A DNA stretch of 64,000 nucleotides from Eledone cirrhosa (GCA_964016885.1 OZ024746.1:100548089-100612088); one strand, 5' to 3'; counted from the first letter of the stretch, positions 11,969-24,130 are shown. A program made the numbers and translations. The notes: generated by a model not told the origin, from the sequence alone.

Positions 11969-12175
11969 AGGCACAAGGTCAATAGTCTTGAGGGGAAGAG
12001 AAAGTCAATTAAATTGACTTCACTGTGTTACTAGTATTTTATTTTATCAAACCCGTAGTGATGAAAGGCCAAGCTAACCTCAGCATGATTTGAACTCGGA
12101 ACGTAAAGGGGTGTAACTCTATGCTGCAAAGTATGTTGTCCAATGCTCTACTGATTATGCCAATCTACTGCCTTT
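11969..12175 (-). mobile_element. SINE-B
   Basis: It runs AGGCACAAGGTCAATAGTC, GTCAATTAAATTGACTTCA, TATTTTATTTTATCAAACCC, GATTTGAACTCGGAACG and GCCAATCTACTGCC. It lies directly next to the copy at 11798-11960 in the same orientation. Confidence 0.8.
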
Positions 12176-12387
12176 GTGCTCAGGATATTAATGGAAATAG
12201 TTAATATATGTAATACTACAATCCTTTATCTGATAAGCATTGATTCTATACAATGTCATTATTTCTTTACAATCTTACATGAAACTAACTTATAAAGAAA
12301 AAAATCAGTCAACTTGAATAGACTATTCATACTTTTTATGGGATGAAAAACAAATTGGCAGCTATTAGAGCATCAAACAAAATAGTT

Positions 12388-12450
12388 GTCAACTTTGCCT
12401 TTCATCCTTTCAAGTTCAATAAAATAAAATGTCAATCTAATCCACGTTGG
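12388..12450 (+). mobile_element. SINE-B body fragment
   Basis: CAACTTTGCCTTTCATCC followed by AATAAAATAAAATGTC is the SINE-B body in plus orientation; the head is not recognisable. Confidence 0.6.
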
Positions 12451-12723
12451 TGGAATTGTTGCAGCATTGGATGAGCTACCTTGCAGTATTTATTTTGGTG
12501 TTATACATTATACTGTGTCTTATGTGAGTGGTAGACTTAATCCATTGCCTGGTTTAACACCACCACCACTTGAGGTTTGGGTACCTTTATTTAGCAGAGC
12601 CCATTCTGTTGCAAGCATTCAAACTGCAACTCCAGTTTAGGGATACCTTCTTTTTGCCAATGAAAATCATAACTGCTGCTTTTCTTACTGATTAAGCAAT
12701 AAATATTTTTTTAAATCAATCTT

Positions 12724-12917
12724 TTAACTCTTTAGCATTTAAACCAGCCATAATTCTCTCACTTGTTTCTGTTCAAACCAGCCCTAACTGGCCACTCATA
12801 TCAATAAGGTAGTGTTCTCAAAATTAATAACATCAAAATCTCGTAGCTTCAATATTATGTCAGATAATTATGCGAGATAAAATACAATATTAAGTATAGA
12901 GTAATGTAAAGAGTTAA
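12724..12917 (-). mobile_element. TTAA-MITE, main family
   Basis: It opens TTAACTCTTTAGCATTTAAA and closes AGAGTAATGTAAAGAGTTAA. The ends and interior agree with the 200-bp copies at 26560-31019 in reverse orientation. Confidence 0.85.
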
Positions 12918-13154
12918 AACTTTTGTGGTTTCTTTCTGTGAATGAATTTTCCTGTATCAGAAAAACACATTCAGCAATGTCTGTTTATGGTTCCTTCAGA
13001 GTGAAAATAATTTGTACTTTGATGTCTTGGTGTAAAATAATCTGTCTTGGCCTTCTTCGCTGCCCTAACTTTAAAATATATTAAACCTATTTGGAAAGGC
13101 ATAAACACTACTACTTTTCATTCTATAAATAAATTTGACACATCATTAGTAGTT

Positions 13155-13419
13155 GTAATACACAATAAAATCTATATTAGTATGGACATGTGATGCGTAT
13201 GAAGGATGACAGCTGCATAAAAAGGTGCAGAGCACTAGAAGTCTATGGAAGCCGCGGAGTGGGGAGACCCAAGAAGACCTGGGATGAGGTGATAAGAGCC
13301 GACCTTACCCAATTGCACCTCTCAAAGGCGATGACACACAACCGTGACCTCTGGCGTCACACAGTAATACAGAAAACTTGACTTCCCACGGGTACAAGCC
13401 GAAGCTGAAGCATATAGGC
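13155..13419 (+). pseudogene. LINE-K C-terminal end
   Basis: From about 13178 the plus strand encodes YGHVMRMKDDSCIKRCR, then GVGRPKKTWDEVIRADL, then TQLHLSKAMT and a stop at 13379. This is the C-terminal tail of a non-LTR reverse transcriptase (clade not assigned; RTE- or CR1-like). The upstream part is missing, as expected for 5' truncation. The DNA after the stop runs into a 3' UTR whose last 190 bases equal the SINE-A 3' half. Confidence 0.85.
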
Positions 13420-13610
13420 ACGGAAAAAAGCTCCCAGCACTCACTGTAAATGAGGTTGGTGTTAGGAAGGGCATCCAGCTGTAGAAATCAAGCCAGAATC
13501 AGTTCCTGTATGAGCAAGACAAAGTCAGTCGACTGGACACTGCCCACAACAGGACAACCCGTCTAACCCATGCTAGTGTGGAAGAACGGACATAAAACGG
13601 TGATGATGAT
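13420..13610 (+). mobile_element. LINE-K 3' UTR, shared with SINE-A tail
   Basis: It carries CCCAGCACTCACTGTAAATG, GGTTGGTGTTAGGAAGGGC, GTAGAAATCAAGCCAGAATC and a terminal GATGATGAT. The same order occurs at 57270-57466 in SINE-A. Confidence 0.8.
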
Positions 13611-13779
13611 TTCATATTAGATTCAGTTCAAACTAAATAAATACACATACAGGAAAAAGAGAGCAGTATTGGGAAGCACTATAAATGCCATCAATGAGAG
13701 GAAAAGGAAGGGGAGAGGGTGACACTCCACAAAACTGCATTGCTAATGTTATGTAAAAAATGAGTATTACATCTTAGAG

Positions 13780-13850
13780 CAGGAACGTGCAACAGGTGGC
13801 CCACGGGCCACAATCCGACATGCTAGACCAGTCAGACTGGCCCATGGTGA
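13780..13850 (+). mobile_element. Possible hAT-type element end
   Basis: CAGGAACGTGCAACAGGTGG followed by CCCACGGGCCACAATCCGAC resembles the terminal region of hAT MITEs (CAGGGGTGTGC...GCGGGCC). The opposite end was not located. Confidence 0.35.
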
Positions 13851-14161
13851 CTGTTTTTAATTTTTACCTTGTAGGCTTATTTAGAGTTTTTTCCATAACT
13901 GCAATACAATTTTCTGTTAGTTGACCTAAAAGGCTTCACTGATAGGGTTATGTGTGTTATAATTTCCCAGTTCCATGTTATGAAAAGTTGTGTCCATGTT
14001 TTTATCTTTCCTAATTAATTGTATTAGGTGTTTAATAGAGCAATTAAAATTTGAGCTTATATATGTTTATATTTTTCTTTAAGATATGCCAGCTTATAAA
14101 ATGTCTGACTGTATGATACTTTTCCACTATTACTTTTTAGTCTTAATTTGTTACCTGGTAG

Positions 14162-15800
14162 CAGCCACCATCATCATCATCATCATCATCATCATTTATC
14201 ATTCATTTTTCCATGTTAGCATGGGTTAGACAAATTGTTCAGGTGAGTCAAGCTAGATTGATTGACCGTGTCTTGCTCACACTGGACTGATTTGGGCTTG
14301 GTTTCTATAGCTGGATGCTCTTTCTAATGCCAACCACATTTACAGTGAGTACTGGGTGCTTTTTATCATGGCACCAAAACTTTACAGTGTGGGCTGGGTG
14401 CTTTTTGTGATGACACCTACATGACCACTTTAGGGCCCTTATCAGGTGAGGGGTGTTAGGGAATTGGAGTTGTATGGAAAGGGGTGTAAGGGAGAGTAGT
14501 GCACATTGGATGTATGCTTCAACCTGTGAACATGGGAAGGCGGGTCTTCTGTATTACTGCATAACACCAGAGATCTTGGTACTGTCATCACTTTTGAGAG
14601 GTGCAATTGTGCAAGGTCAGCTTTTATCACCTCATCCCAAGTCTTCCTTCTCCATAGCTTCCATCAACTTTGAGTGCCTGCATCTTTTTATACAGCTGTC
14701 ATCTGGCATACACATCACATGTCCATACCAATACATTCTCCTCTCCTGCACATTGCATCTGATGCCTCTTATGCCCAGTTTCTCTGTTCAAATATGCTTT
14801 GCCGTTCACTTATATTACTATTACACATCAATCGAAGCATGCCAGCTTCATTTCTTTCCAATCTTCACAGGTCCTCTGCACACAGTGCCCAGGTCTCACT
14901 ACCATGTTACTTTGCTGTTCATATACACATATCATACAATCTGCCTTTCATTTTGAGAGAAAAACCTTTTGTAGCTAGCAGCGGTTGTAACTCCCTGAAT
15001 TTTTTCCATCCCATTCTCTCTCTGGCTACCATACTTTCGGCACACCCACCGCCACAGCTTATTTGGTCACCCAGTTAGCAGTTGTCAACTGCTTGTACAA
15101 AACCTTCCAAGAATTTGATAACACTTGTTTCCTGTGAGTGTTTGTTACTTACTACTCCTGTGTGCCACAAGTAAAACCTACGTTCTTAGCTAACCTACCT
15201 GAGATCCCACTACATCTTTTGTGTACCCATAGCGCACTGAGCAGGGCCATTTCCCAGAAGGGATCAGGGCCTTATTTTCCTTACTACTTACTAGAAGTTT
15301 GGTTTTTGCCAAGTTGACTTTAAGACCTTTTGATTCCAGGTTATGCTTCTTGGTCTGGAACTTTTTCTCTAGTTCTGTCATAGATTCAGCTATGATAGAT
15401 CATCAGCATACAGGAGTTTCGAAGGGTATCCGGTTTTAAACTCTTCTGTTATAACCTAGAGGATGAAATATAAACAGAGCTAAGGATGAAACCTTGGTGG
15501 ACCCCAACTTGCACACTAAACTCATCGCTATACTCTAACTTTACTGACTACACCTCTGTACATGGTTTCTACCACCCTCGCTAGCCACTCTTTTACTCCT
15601 AGTTTCTCAAGTGCTCACCAGATTACAAAATGGAGGGAAAACTTGTCAAAAGCTTTCTCTGGGTCGATAAATGCTAAATAGTGGGGTTTACTTTTAGTTA
15701 GATTCTTCTCCTGCAATTGCCTCACAAGAGAGCATCTGTGGTATTTTTGCTGGCACATATTACTAGGGTCAATACTACATATGAACTACTTTTGCTAATT
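14162..15800 (-). pseudogene. LINE-K copy, RT to 3' tail
   Basis: Read on the minus strand, RT motif C (LYADDLS; YADD at about 15399-15410) is followed by ESMTELEKKFQTKKHNLESK and KGLKVNLAKTKLLVSS. The C-terminal tail with KADLAQLHLSKVMT and a 3' UTR ending in a (GAT)n tail at 14165-14197 come next. Many frameshifts and stops interrupt it, and the 5' part is missing. It lies antisense inside the first visible DAZAP2 intron. Confidence 0.85.
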
Positions 15801-16130
15801 CAAGACCAAAACTCCCTTTAAAGGTGTTCAGATCATGAGATTCAAGCAACAGAAAGAACTCATACAGCCTGAGTTGATCAAAGTCTTTCAGAACAATTTT
15901 AGACAATGCAGTGGGTCACACTGTTCGCTCTCCTGTGAAATGTAATGTAAAATGCCATTTTCTTTTCTTGTCTCTCCACCTTCCCGGTCCATCTCAATAC
16001 TATTCTATAATTCTGTCAGGTTGTTCTAAATATTATTTGCTTATTACTGTTATATGCTTGTCCAATTATGCCCAAAATTTGAGGATTTTATTTAAACCTT
16101 CTCGTTTGTTTTTCTAAAATAACAATCTCG
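15801..16130. other. Intron DNA, nothing recognised
   Basis: No repeat or coding signal could be identified between the LINE-K copy and the long inverted-repeat element. Confidence 0.4.
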
Positions 16131-16152
16131 TTCGTTTAATTTTGGCCGAGTG

Positions 16153-16720
16153 GGTGTTGGACCTTTTCTATAAGCCAACATAGTGAGAGCTATAGACATG
16201 TTTCAATCTCATTGTATCTCCTCAGAAAATTGGCTAGGCTAGAATGGCTAAATATACAGAGAAAAGGGGATTGTGTCAACAAAGGGTAGAAGCAAAAAGG
16301 CTATAAAGTATATCCATATAGGTATGACTGGTTAAGGAGTCACATCACACACATTTTCATGTACAGTCCCACTGTATGGCACCCTACTATAGCTTCAGGT
16401 TGACCAATGTGTGCGTTTACTTTTTATGCCCTGTAACTTGGTAGTTTGATAAAGAGATGGATAAAATAATTACCAGTCTTAAAGAAATAAGTACTGGGCT
16501 TGATATGACTGACTAAATCCCTTCAAATGACTGAAATGAATAAAAGAATAGTTTTGAATTTCCCCCTCTACCTTGAATCAACATAATTCATTTCTCCTTT
16601 CCTATTTGTATTTGACCGTTGTTTTCTTGCTTAAGTCAATGTACTTTTGCTGAGATCATCTAATAAGATTGAAACATGTCCATTTTGATCATCAGGTTTG
16701 CTTATAGACTAGGTCAACTC
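16153..16720. mobile_element. Foldback element with long inverted termini
   Basis: The left arm (16153-16225) and right arm (16648-16720) are inverted copies: GACATGTTTCAATCT at 16195-16209 is perfectly inverted at 16666-16680, TCTATAAGC at 16167-16175 is inverted at 16700-16708, and GTTGGACC matches GGTCAAC. The 420-bp centre has no ORF. It looks like a non-autonomous DNA transposon of the long-TIR type. Exact ends and target duplication are unclear. Confidence 0.65.
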
Positions 16721-17049
16721 ATACTATATTGCCTAAAATTGTTCTTAAAGGTAGTTTGTCTTAAAATTACAACAGTAGTTTTAATTGAAGTTTTTTTTTT
16801 CTATTTGCCATTAAGTTTTGCTTTCAAGAAAGTTTTGAAAATCTGAACATGGAGAAAAAAGTTTCCATTATTAAAATGGTAACCATATTGAATGTTAGAC
16901 ACAATTGAAGTTTAACCAAAACAGTATTTCGTATGTTGATTGAATTAGTCATAAGTACTATAGCTTTGGACTCAGTTTAACTCTTAGCACCTTATACTGC
17001 ATGAAATTACATTAGCATGACATTCTTGGGAACAACACTATAACTACAT

Positions 17050-17237
17050 TATTTTAGCCTTTACATTACTCTATATTTACTAATATATTTTCACGGTAAA
17101 GGCTTTATCTCACATAATATCAAATCATTTTGAGAACAATACTTCATTGTCAGTATAAGCGGCTGGTTACAGCCAGTTTGAACAGGAGGTGAAAGAATTC
17201 TGGCCAGGTATGGCCAGTTTAAATGCTAAGGGGTTAA
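17050..17237 (+). mobile_element. TTAA-MITE, main family
   Basis: CCTTTACATTACTCTATATT leads into the family interior (AGCGGCTGGTTACAGCC) and AAATGCTAAGGGGTTAA closes it. The left terminus is degraded; an unrelated TTAACTCTTAGC block occurs at 16977. Confidence 0.75.
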
Positions 17238-17417
17238 ATATTGAAATCTTTACTCCAATACTGCAAATGTTCAGTGATCTGTTCTCTAGTAAATGGAAGA
17301 TATGGGGTTTCAGTTCCTCATAGTGGCCAATGTCAACTTCTTTTAAGGGTCTTCACCCTATTTTGTAAGCTATCTTTATAGCATTTCTATCTTTGAGCAC
17401 TTTATATAGTCATACAT

Positions 17418-19800
17418 CGTCATCATCATTTTTACATCCACTTTTCCAGGCTTATATGGGTTGGACAGGTCTTCAGCACAGCATCTCTCCACACATCACA
17501 ATCCTTTGTCATCACCTCTCTGAGTCTGTGATTTGAGGTCAGCTCGTACTCAAGTCTTACTTGGTCTACCTCTACTACACTTCCTTCCACTGGCATTTCT
17601 TGGCACTTCTTCACTCAACGATCATTGTCCATGTGCATCACATGTCCAAACCAGCGCAGTCTTCTCTCCTATGCACTACCTTGAAGTCCTCTTAAACTCA
17701 TCTTCTCCCTCAACTCATCCAAGCTTTGCCTCTCTCACTTACATTGCACATCCAATGGAGCATGGTTGCTTCATTTCTCTTTAGTCTACACAGGCATCAG
17801 TCTTTCGTTTGTGGTCAACAGAGGAAGTAGCTCTCTGAATTTTGTCCATCTTATCCTTATTCTAGCTATTATGCTCTCAGAGCACCCTCCTCCATTGTTA
17901 ATTATGTTGCCTAGATAGAAGCTATCAACCACTTATGAGTCCTTCCTATGACTGGAATAGACTTTACTGGTTACCCTCAGTTACCCCTGTGCATCTTCAA
18001 CAAAGTCTTCCCTTCCTGTTAGCTTACTTATCCCACTACATCTCGTGTGTACATTGTATGGAGTTTATGCCTACTCCCTTTCTACATATTGAGCAGGGCC
18101 ACTTCCCTGAAGGCATCAGGGTCCTATCTTCTCTCCTACTCACTAGCACTTTAATTTTGGCTAAGTTTACTCTTTGACCTTTTGTTTCTATAGTCAGAAC
18201 TTATTTTCTAGATCTTTAATGGATTCAGCTATAAGCACCAGATCATCTTCATGCTCCCATTGGCAGCCTGACTGAAACTCCTCTGTTAGAGGACTATAAT
18301 GAATAGTAGTGGGCTAAGAATTGAACGTTGATGAACGCCTGCTTGTACCTTGAACCTGACTAAACTCATTTCATACTCTCACTTTGCTGACAGCTCCTCT
18401 GTACATAGCTTGCACTGCTCTCACCAACCATTCTTTTACACCTAATCTCCTTAAGGACCACTAGATAATAGATCAGGGTACTTTGTCAAACACTTTTTCT
18501 AGGACAACAGTGGCTTATTTTTGGCTAAGAACTTCTGGTAGTTGCCTCACTAAAAAGTGAGCATCTATAGTACTTTTCCCAGACATGAAACCAAACTGCA
18601 TTTCGTTTAATTTGACTCTTTCCCTAATTAGTTGTGCTATAACTCTTTTTGTCACTTTCATAACTTGGTCCTTAGTTTTATTCCTCTATAGTTGCTCGTC
18701 TCTAGGGCATCACCTTGAAGATGCCCTTGTAGCATTTTACGATTGTATTACTGTGCCAGTCATTGATTGACTATACGGGTTACTAGTTTGTACAGCTCTA
18801 TCAGTTATTGGGTATGACACCGTCCTGTATTACCTGATTGACCATACAGGTCACTAGTTTAACTCCTACTTCTGATGCTTTTAGCATCTCAACAACTCTC
18901 TCTGATGGTCTTGCAGCTTTACCATTTTTCATCTCTTTAAAACTTTTAGCTATCAACTTCAGTAGCTGGCCCTTCTATTGGGTGGGTTGTGGGTAGTTTC
19001 TCTTCCTACCATTCATTCTCTATATTCATCAATCTTTCATAGTAACATTTCTAGGCCTCTTTCTTTTGTGCATCAGTGGTGCTAAATACACCAGTGTTCT
19101 TTCTAACACACTTTCCCCAACATCACAATTCACACTAACACACTACCTTGCGATGAGGAACACTTCACGTCTCTGATCCTCACATCTCAGGACATTGGCA
19201 AACTTTCTTTCTTCAACCTGTCTCCAAGCTGTGTATACTTGTTGTCCAGCTTCTTTCTTAGCCACATGTTGCCGGTCTATGCTACCCTGTCTCTTGGCTT
19301 TGATGTCTCCATCTACTTAGTTGTTCCACCACCAGGTCACTCTTTGTCTGGCTGGTGCTCTACTCCAGCCACAAGTCATGTCAGTAGTTTGCAAAATGTT
19401 GTCATGTAATAATTTCTAGTTGTCCTCTTCATCATAGGTATCTAGCTTGTCACTTCTCATCAAATGCATCCCGTAGGGCCTTTCTAAATCTATATTTAAT
19501 CGACAGTTCCTTTAGTTTCCAAACCCTTTGTCTCCATATTTTCCTATATATCTTGTTCTGTTTCATGTTTATTTTGTTGTCATTAATAATTAACTTGTGC
19601 TGAGCAGTGCATACCCCCCAGGGAAGGCCTTAATATTTATTAGTCCATTTGTCTTGTCTAACAAGTAAATAGTCAATTTGGCTTGTGTGTTCACCTGATT
19701 GATATGATATTAAGTGGCTGGTTCCTGAAATTTGTGTTGTAAATCGTTGGTTCATTTGTGTCACAGAATTCCAGGAGTCTCAATCCCTCTTCATTTAAGC
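17418..19800 (-). pseudogene. LINE-Q copy, endonuclease end to 3' tail
   Basis: On the minus strand the order is: the end of an apurinic-type endonuclease (GLRLLEFCDTNEPTI near 19750-19795), the RT core with the catalytic motif decayed to EDDLVLIAESIKDLE near 18190-18252, and the C-terminal tail KKCQEMPVEGS with LREVMTKDCDVWRDAV at 17440-17600. A short GATGATGA tail closes it at 17418. At about 2.4 kb it is the longest LINE relic in the gene, but stops occur throughout. A second LINE-Q 3' end lies at 38650-38940. Confidence 0.85.
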
Positions 19801-19814
19801 CATAATCATATATG

Positions 19815-20215
19815 GTGTAGCAACTGTGCACAGAATTATTCATGAAGATCTGAACATGCACAAAATGTTTACAAAGTTTGTTCCCAGGGTGCTCAGTGAC
19901 AAACAGGAGGAAGGACAGAGTGAAGGCATCAAAACTGTCCCCTCACCTTCCCTACAGTCCATACCCTGTGACATATGGTTGTTCCCCAAGCTGCAGGAGA
20001 ACCATTTTGAAGACATTAAGGTGAAGGAGGCTGTGACAAGGGTCTTAGACATCTTCACTTTGAAGGACTTCTATTGGGCCTTCATGGAAGTGGTTGGATC
20101 ACTAAAAGTGCATTGAATTCAGGGTATCCTACTTTAAAAGATATTAGAGTTTTGTACTGCCTTGAAATAAATAAGTGTCTCCTGAAGAAGTCTCAAAAAT
20201 GCTGCAGAAATCTAT
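19815..20215 (+). pseudogene. Mariner-type transposase fragment, internally deleted
   Basis: Plus-strand reading begins IIHEDLNMHKMFTKFVPRVL, the helix-turn-helix-to-catalytic linker of mariner (Tc1/mariner superfamily) transposases, then jumps to CDIWLFPKLQENHFEDI, the region of the third catalytic acid. The DDE core between is missing. It cannot be active. Confidence 0.8.
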
Positions 20216-20239
20216 GAATTGGTCAAAACTGCTTGTGGA

Positions 20240-21090
20240 CTTTCATGAGCTGGGCAACTGTTTTCTGCTGGCACGAGCAGGTGTGGCAAGGAGAGGGACA
20301 TCGCAAATTTCTGGATGAGGTCCGTCATGCATCTCTTCTGACAATTACTAAACAATTTGAAGTTGCTGAGGGCACGCAGAGACATTCATGATGATCTGAA
20401 CATGCGCAAAGTTTGTTCCTAGGGTGTTAAATGATCAAATGTAGCGCCGCATTGATGACAGCAGGGAGATAACTCTGAATCCAAGTGTCCTTGAGTCTCT
20501 GGTAACCTGTGACAAGAGCTATGATCTGGAGATCAAGGGATAGTGCCCAGTGGAAACATTAACTCCCCAAGACCCAAGTAGGCCAGGCAAAGTAAGTCTA
20601 CTGGGAAGCTCATGTTCTTCGACAGCAAGGGCATCAACTACTTCCACAGGGTCCCCAACAGCCAGACAATCAACAAAGAGTATTATGTAGAAGTTTTGAG
20701 GCAGTTTAGAAAGAGATTTTGTTGCAAGAGACAAGAACACTTCAAACAGGTCAATGCCCCCTGCCACAAATACATCCTAGTGACCAACTACTTGACCAAT
20801 ATGGGGTCATGACTGTTCCTAATCTTCCCTACAGTACAGACTTAGCCCCATATGACTTCTGAGTGTTCCCGAAACTGAAGAAGCTCAGGGGTATCCGCTT
20901 TGAGGATGTGGAGGAGATGGAGGCTGTGAGGACGCCCTGGACACCTTCAATTTGGAGGAGGCCTTCCAGAAGTGGTTGGAGTGCATTAAAGTTGAATGAT
21001 CCTACTTTGGGAGAGACTAGTTTTGTGTTGATCTGAGTTAAACGTCTCTCTAAGTCTCAAAACCTCTTGAGTGTACCTCGTATATTTATA
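20240..21090 (+). pseudogene. Mariner-type transposase pseudogene
   Basis: Pieces of a mariner transposase follow in order: IHDDLNMRK, MFFDSKGINYFHRVPNSQTI, NKEYYVEVLRQFRKRF, VNAPCHKYIL (second catalytic Asp of DNAPAH replaced by Val) and YSTDLAPYDF (third Asp site retained), then FPKLKKLRGIRFEDVEEME. Stops and frameshifts disable it. It lies immediately after the fragment at 19815 in the same orientation, so this could be a tandem insertion or one element duplicated. Confidence 0.8.
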
Positions 21091-21620
21091 CCAGGCAGCT
21101 GTAAAAAGCTAGCCAAAACAGTCTTGTATGAGCAAGGTCTGGCAAAATCTCCCCATAACAGGAACAGGCAGTTCCACACTGTAAACATGGTTGCTTTTAG
21201 GAAGGACATCTAACAGCCAACTGGCCAGACTTGCCTCATGAGGGTGATCACTTTGTCCCCCACTGTAGATGTGGTTGGTGTTAGGAAAGGCATCCAACAG
21301 CCATAAAAATCTCAGCCAAATGAGGTCCTGTTATGAACAAGGTTCTGCCCATCTCCCAAATATGAGTCCACTTATGAGCAGAGTATGGTACAGCCAATTA
21401 CCCAGACCCCTCCAATAACAGTACCACCCAGTTCCACACTGTCAACATTGTTGGTGTTAGGAAGGGTATCCAGCTGTAAAAAGAATGGCCAAAATAGTCC
21501 CGTTTGAACAAGGTATGGTGCGGCCAAATGGCCTGACTTGTCTCATAGCGTGGACAACCCGTCTGACTCGTGCAAGCATGGAAAATAAGATATTAAATGA
21601 TGATGGTATACGTTACAGGA
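21075..21620 (+). repeat. Degenerate tandem of LINE/SINE tail units
   Basis: The block GTTGGTGTTAGGAAGGGTAT with AGCTGTAAAAA, CAGTCCCGTTTGAACAAGG and TTCCACACTGT recurs in diverged form at least three times, ending CCCGTCTGACTCGTGCAAGC and AATGATGATGG. It is an expanded 3' tail of the LINE-K/SINE-A type. Confidence 0.6.
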
Positions 21621-21679
21621 CACACAAAACAGTGTTTAGCATACATTGTCAGCATAAATACAGCGACAGCATTATTTTA

Positions 21680-22660
21680 TGGCCCCTTTCCATGTTGGTA
21701 TGATTTTAGCTGGTTGTCATGGCCTGAGACCTGATCAAAGCAACCCATCTTGTTCATTGCATTCAATATTTGGCATGTTTTCTAGAGCTGAATGCCCCTC
21801 CTAATGCCAACTACTTTTAAGAGTGTACAGGCTTCATTTGTCATGTCACCTGCACTACCATTTTACTGAGGGGATTAAGTCCCTTTTATTATGGCACCAG
21901 CACTAGAGAGATTGTTGCATGCTAGGCAAGGCTAAAGAATCCTCTAAAACCCTACATCGTTTTCGTTTGATTGCCAGACACTTTAGCGTCCAGTCTCTCA
22001 CTATTTTTACTTTTGGTGTCACTGCTTGTACTGGCGCCTGAATCTTTTGTATTATGACATATCACCAGTTAGGTCTGTCCTGGGAACCAACTTTTGCAAG
22101 GTGGTTTGGTGAAGTCATTCTTCACAATTGTCTTCATTGCTCTCCTTCTTTCACAGGTTCCATTTATTTCAAGTGTTAAGCATTTTTTAATACAATTTTT
22201 ACTCCCCTTGTGCATCACATGCCCATACCAGCACAATCACCTCTCTTACTCTACATTTGGTTTCTCTTATACTTAACTTTTCTCTCAGTTCACTTGTGCT
22301 CTGTCATTCACACACACTGACATTTCACATTCTTTTTAGCTTCCACAAATCTTCTGAACTCAAGGCCTATGTCTAGCGGTAGTGCAGTTCAAGTATATGC
22401 ATCATATAATCTGCCCTTCACTCTGAGAAAGAATCCTTTTCTTGCCAACAGCACACTGTTCTCACTCTGGTTATAACATTTTTGGTACTTCCACTACTAA
22501 TGAGATTACCAAGATAGAAAAGTCTTTCTTCCACTTCCACTGAACTTTCTGAATATTTGAAGTTTATTTCTCGAGTACACTTTCTGTTGACTACAAAGTC
22601 TCCCCTCCCTATCAGCCAACCTCTGATCACCATACATACACATTCTTTTGATTTCAGTTA
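21680..22660 (-). pseudogene. LINE-K-like copy, C-terminal part
   Basis: Minus-strand frames encode FKYSESSVEVEERLFYLGNL and SSGSTKNVITRVRT, the segment after the RT core, then reach the tail with GCATTAGGAGGGGC-type blocks. The reading frames are broken. It is antisense to DAZAP2. Confidence 0.7.
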
Positions 22661-23079
22661 TTAGATTATGACCATGCTGGGGCACCACATAACTATAGAT
22701 ATATAATATATATTTCATAAACAACTTTGTTATAGTTTGAAGAAACCAAATATTTTCTGCATAAAACAGGTTATGTACTAGCATAGATAAAGGTATGTGA
22801 AAAGTGGGGGGGGGGGGGGGTTTAATGGGTTTGTAACTTGAAATTAGGGGCCACATGAATTCATATTTAAGCTTGAGAAAATGTCTGTATATGTAATTGC
22901 AAGATTGCATGAACAATGTATAAGTTTTTAGCAGATTTAAAAAACACTGACTTATGTTTGTCAGCTGTGTATTATTCGTGTTTTGGATAAGCTTTTAGCA
23001 AAAACAAGAAAGTTCATACTTTGAAAAGCTTATATACAGAACTGGGAAAATTATTTGCTCAGCATATTTTATTTTTTTC

Positions 23080-23265
23080 CAACCCACATTGTAAAGTGGT
23101 TCTGTTGGTGCCACCATAAAAGGCACCCAGTCGATGCTGTAAATGTGCTTGGCGTTAGGAAGGGCATCTAGCTGTAGAGACCAAGTAAGACACGGTCACC
23201 TGACTTGCCTCAAATGGGACAACCTGTCTATATGGAATTAAATAATGATGTAAAAGAAAATAAAT
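23080..23265 (+). mobile_element. LINE-K/SINE-A tail fragment
   Basis: It contains CATTGTAAAGTGGTTCTG, GGCACCCAGTCGATGCTG, GGCGTTAGGAAGGGCATC and AATAATGATG. It ends only about 40 bp before the splice acceptor of the next DAZAP2 exon. Confidence 0.7.
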
Positions 23266-23303
23266 ATTGTAAATAATTTTGTAATCTTCCTTTTCTTTTT
23301 CAG

Positions 23304-23389
23304 TGGTACCATCATACGGTTACTATTACAGATATGGCATTCCTGGCCAGGAAGCTCTAGCTCAAGGACTTCCTCCTTCCTATTCACCA
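23304..23389 (+). CDS. DAZAP2: DAZAP2 orthologue, coding exon b
   Basis: The exon lies between a polypyrimidine acceptor (CTTTTTCAG) and donor GTAAGT. Two bases complete the codon split from the previous exon (Leu), then 28 codons read VPSYGYYYRYGIPGQEAL and AQGLPPSYSP, ending in phase 0. It aligns with the Tyr/Pro-rich middle of DAZAP2. PPSY is a PPxY motif, a ligand type for WW domains such as those of NEDD4-family ubiquitin ligases; human DAZAP2 carries a PPAY nearer its N-terminus. No stop or shift interrupts it. Confidence 0.85.
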
Positions 23390-24130
23390 GTAAGTTCCAA
23401 TAATTAAGACCTTAACAATTTTTTTAGTGATAAAATGAATTTGTGATTTTGAGATTTGTAACAAGTAATTTTTGTCTTGGTCTTGTTACAGAATCATTTA
23501 GTTATTATTAATGTTCTTGAAAAATGTTTGCACATTGCATAAAAGCTAATTTTCTTTTCTATGCAGTAGCATAGTGCTCATTGTTTTAAATGGTTTGTTG
23601 TTGTTTTTTGGGGGCTTATGTGTGTTCACTCTTACTGCTTTTTGTTTTGTTTAATCTCTTTCTTAATGCAATTGCTTAGAAAGTTATTTAATATAATTCT
23701 TATCCACTAACACGTTGCTTAAAATTTGCACTACAAATGCAAGAATTAATCAATCATAAAAGCTTATTTCTTATCCTTTTTGAATTATTATCCACCTTAC
23801 ATGCTGTTAATGGTTTACAGATGCACAGTGTTCACAGCTTTGCAACAATTATTTTGCATGGATTTAAAATCTTGTAAATTTTATCACAATAAGCCATTGT
23901 GATTGTTGTATTATTTCCTTGCTTGCTCTCTATCAGCACAATAACATCTTCTGCACTAAGAAACTTCATAATTGTTACCCAATTGTCACCTTTTGCAAAA
24001 CAACTTCTCTTTTTAACCATCAGTTTTATTTTTATCTTATATTTTTAGGTCTTGCTCTTGATCTAGCTGTATTTCTTTACACTTACGCTGTCAACATATT
24101 ATTTCTTGTTGCTAGATTGGATAACTTTCA
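23390..24130 (+). other. DAZAP2 intron, nothing recognised
   Basis: This is the start of a 3.7-kb intron with no clear repeat family before the microsatellite at 24132. Confidence 0.5.
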
